6,375 nt of DNA, taken from positions 1 through 6,375 of the forward strand of contig DJHY01000227.1 of the NCBI GenBank assembly GCA_002433335.1. The letters are read 5' to 3'. This document shows, in pieces, positions 5,796 through 6,375 of this stretch. Below the pieces are notes generated by a model. It had not been told where the DNA came from. It did no database searches and saw only the letters and a list, made by a program, of their open reading frames with translations. The position numbers and the translations under genes are program-made. The DNA comes from Rhodospirillaceae bacterium UBA6608. GTDB taxonomy: Bacteria; Pseudomonadota; Alphaproteobacteria; Rhodospirillales_A; Casp-alpha2. The first letter of the stretch is position 1. Every line of letters starts with the position of its first letter.

Positions 5796-6253
5796 TGTCG
5801 CAGTTTCATCGCCGCATTTTGGATGCCGCCCTGGGCGGGCTGGAAGAGGATCAGGCGGTCTATTTCTCGGACGTGGCCGAAAAGCTGGGCGAGGACCCAC
5901 GCACCGAGCGCATGCCCAATCTGGTTTATCTGGTCCTGGCCGATACGGTGCATCACCTGCCGACCTATCTGGCCAAGAAAGAATTGATCAACCGGCTGTT
6001 TCGCTTCGTCGACAGCAACCACCGGCGCTTGGCCCGGATCATCTACGATCCTGCGTTTTTGACAGACAAAACCCTGCTGGGGCCGATCACCGCCGATTTC
6101 GTGGCGGAAGTGGTCGAGGCGACCCTGATCCACTACGAACAGGGCGATATCGATGCGGGCGAGCGTAAGGTTCTGCGCCTCAGCTTCGACGAACACGGCG
6201 GGAGCTTGGATTTCCCCTATATCGACAATGACGCCTCGGACGACGACGCCTAG
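5795..6253 (+). CDS. Unrecognised 152-residue acidic protein, last gene of the pdxH run
   Basis: I do not recognise the family. The ATG at 5795 overlaps the upstream TGA (TGATG), and AGGGG (5782-5786) lies 8 bases before it, so the start is well supported and translation is coupled to the kinase-fusion gene. The protein is soluble-looking: no signal peptide, no membrane segment, no cysteine. It appears mostly helical: an N-terminal part to about residue 33, a hydrophobic helix NLVYLVLADTVHHLPTYL (41-58), a basic stretch KKELINRLFRFVDSNHRRLARI (60-81), a helix around ITADFVAEVVEATLIHYEQG (97-116), and a possible beta stretch KVLRLSFDE. It ends in an acidic tail (DNDASDDDA). The codon use (G/C third positions) matches its neighbours, so it is a real resident gene. 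No catalytic motif is evident. Partnership with the upstream kinase is only an inference from coupling. Confidence 0.8.
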   Translation: MSQFHRRILDAALGGLEEDQAVYFSDVAEKLGEDPRTERMPNLVYLVLADTVHHLPTYLAKKELINRLFRFVDSNHRRLARIIYDPAFLTDKTLLGPITADFVAEVVEATLIHYEQGDIDAGERKVLRLSFDEHGGSLDFPYIDNDASDDDA

Positions 6254-6375
6254 AACAATTCGCCCTGGGCGGGTGCGGGCGGTCGTTCTTCGTCAAAGGT
6301 GAGAGGCGCCTCGCAAGGGTGCAGCAGACCGCTGATCTGGGCGAACGGGCGGTCCGCGTCGCCCCAGGCCGCGGC
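6250..6375 (-). CDS. C-terminal 41 codons of an unidentified convergent gene
   Basis: On the minus strand the frame is open from the window edge (6375) down to TAG at 6252-6250. It gives 41 residues with strongly G/C-biased third positions, ending in PAPAQGELF. The stretch contains RPFAQISGLLHPCEAP, then an acidic and proline-rich tail. This looks like a genuine protein end, and it leaves the space after the 152-residue gene fully used. Its stop and that of the opposing gene are read from the same CTAG (6250-6253), a 4-base convergent overlap. The fragment is too short and too tail-like for me to name a family. Confidence 0.6.
   Translation of the reverse strand, partial: AAAWGDADRPFAQISGLLHPCEAPLTFDEERPPAPAQGELF

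Noticed and set aside
4152..5900. Several minus-strand open frames opposite fieF, the kinase fusion and the orphan gene
   Set aside because: All are mirror frames of well-supported plus-strand genes, with no recognisable domains and no ribosome sites.

Overview
The window is a gene-dense stretch of GC-rich DNA (roughly low-60s percent GC by eye, with strong G/C preference at codon third positions). It looks like the chromosome of an alphaproteobacterium, probably of the Rhodospirillales type. The PdxH, J-domain protein and 17 kDa-antigen-like lipoprotein have an alphaproteobacterial flavour. This placement is an inference from protein style, not a database result. No rRNA, tRNA, CRISPR array, insertion sequence or phage gene is visible.

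Layout. (1) 1-1038, plus strand: the 3' part of a YihY/BrkB-family membrane protein gene with a cytoplasmic C-terminal extension; its start lies before the window. (2) 1044-2425, minus strand, convergent to it: a two-gene unit of a glycine-zipper outer-membrane lipoprotein (upstream) and a zinc-finger-less J-domain co-chaperone (41 bp downstream). (3) 2426-2614: a 189-bp divergent intergenic region. It holds a strong 36-nt stem-loop in the lipoprotein leader with an AGGAGG beside it, and an 8+8 bp dyad (GTCAAAGG-N11-CCTTTGAC) between the two divergent units. (4) 2615-6253, plus strand: a tightly coupled four-gene run whose stops and starts overlap by 1-4 bases (GTGA, ATGA, TGATG). It encodes PdxH (pyridoxal phosphate synthesis), a FieF-type cation efflux transporter with all metal-site residues present, a two-domain phosphotransferase-like/P-loop kinase-like protein of unknown substrate, and a 152-residue acidic protein I do not recognise. 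(5) 6250-6375, minus strand: the last 41 codons of an unidentified convergent gene whose stop shares a CTAG with the stop of the 152-residue gene.

How the genes relate. Most of the window is ordinary core-genome housekeeping: PLP cofactor supply, divalent-metal efflux, protein folding and envelope. The less understood parts are the kinase-like fusion protein, the orphan protein translationally coupled to it, and the structured divergent control region. I found no convincing evidence for a wholly new defence, mobile or RNA system.
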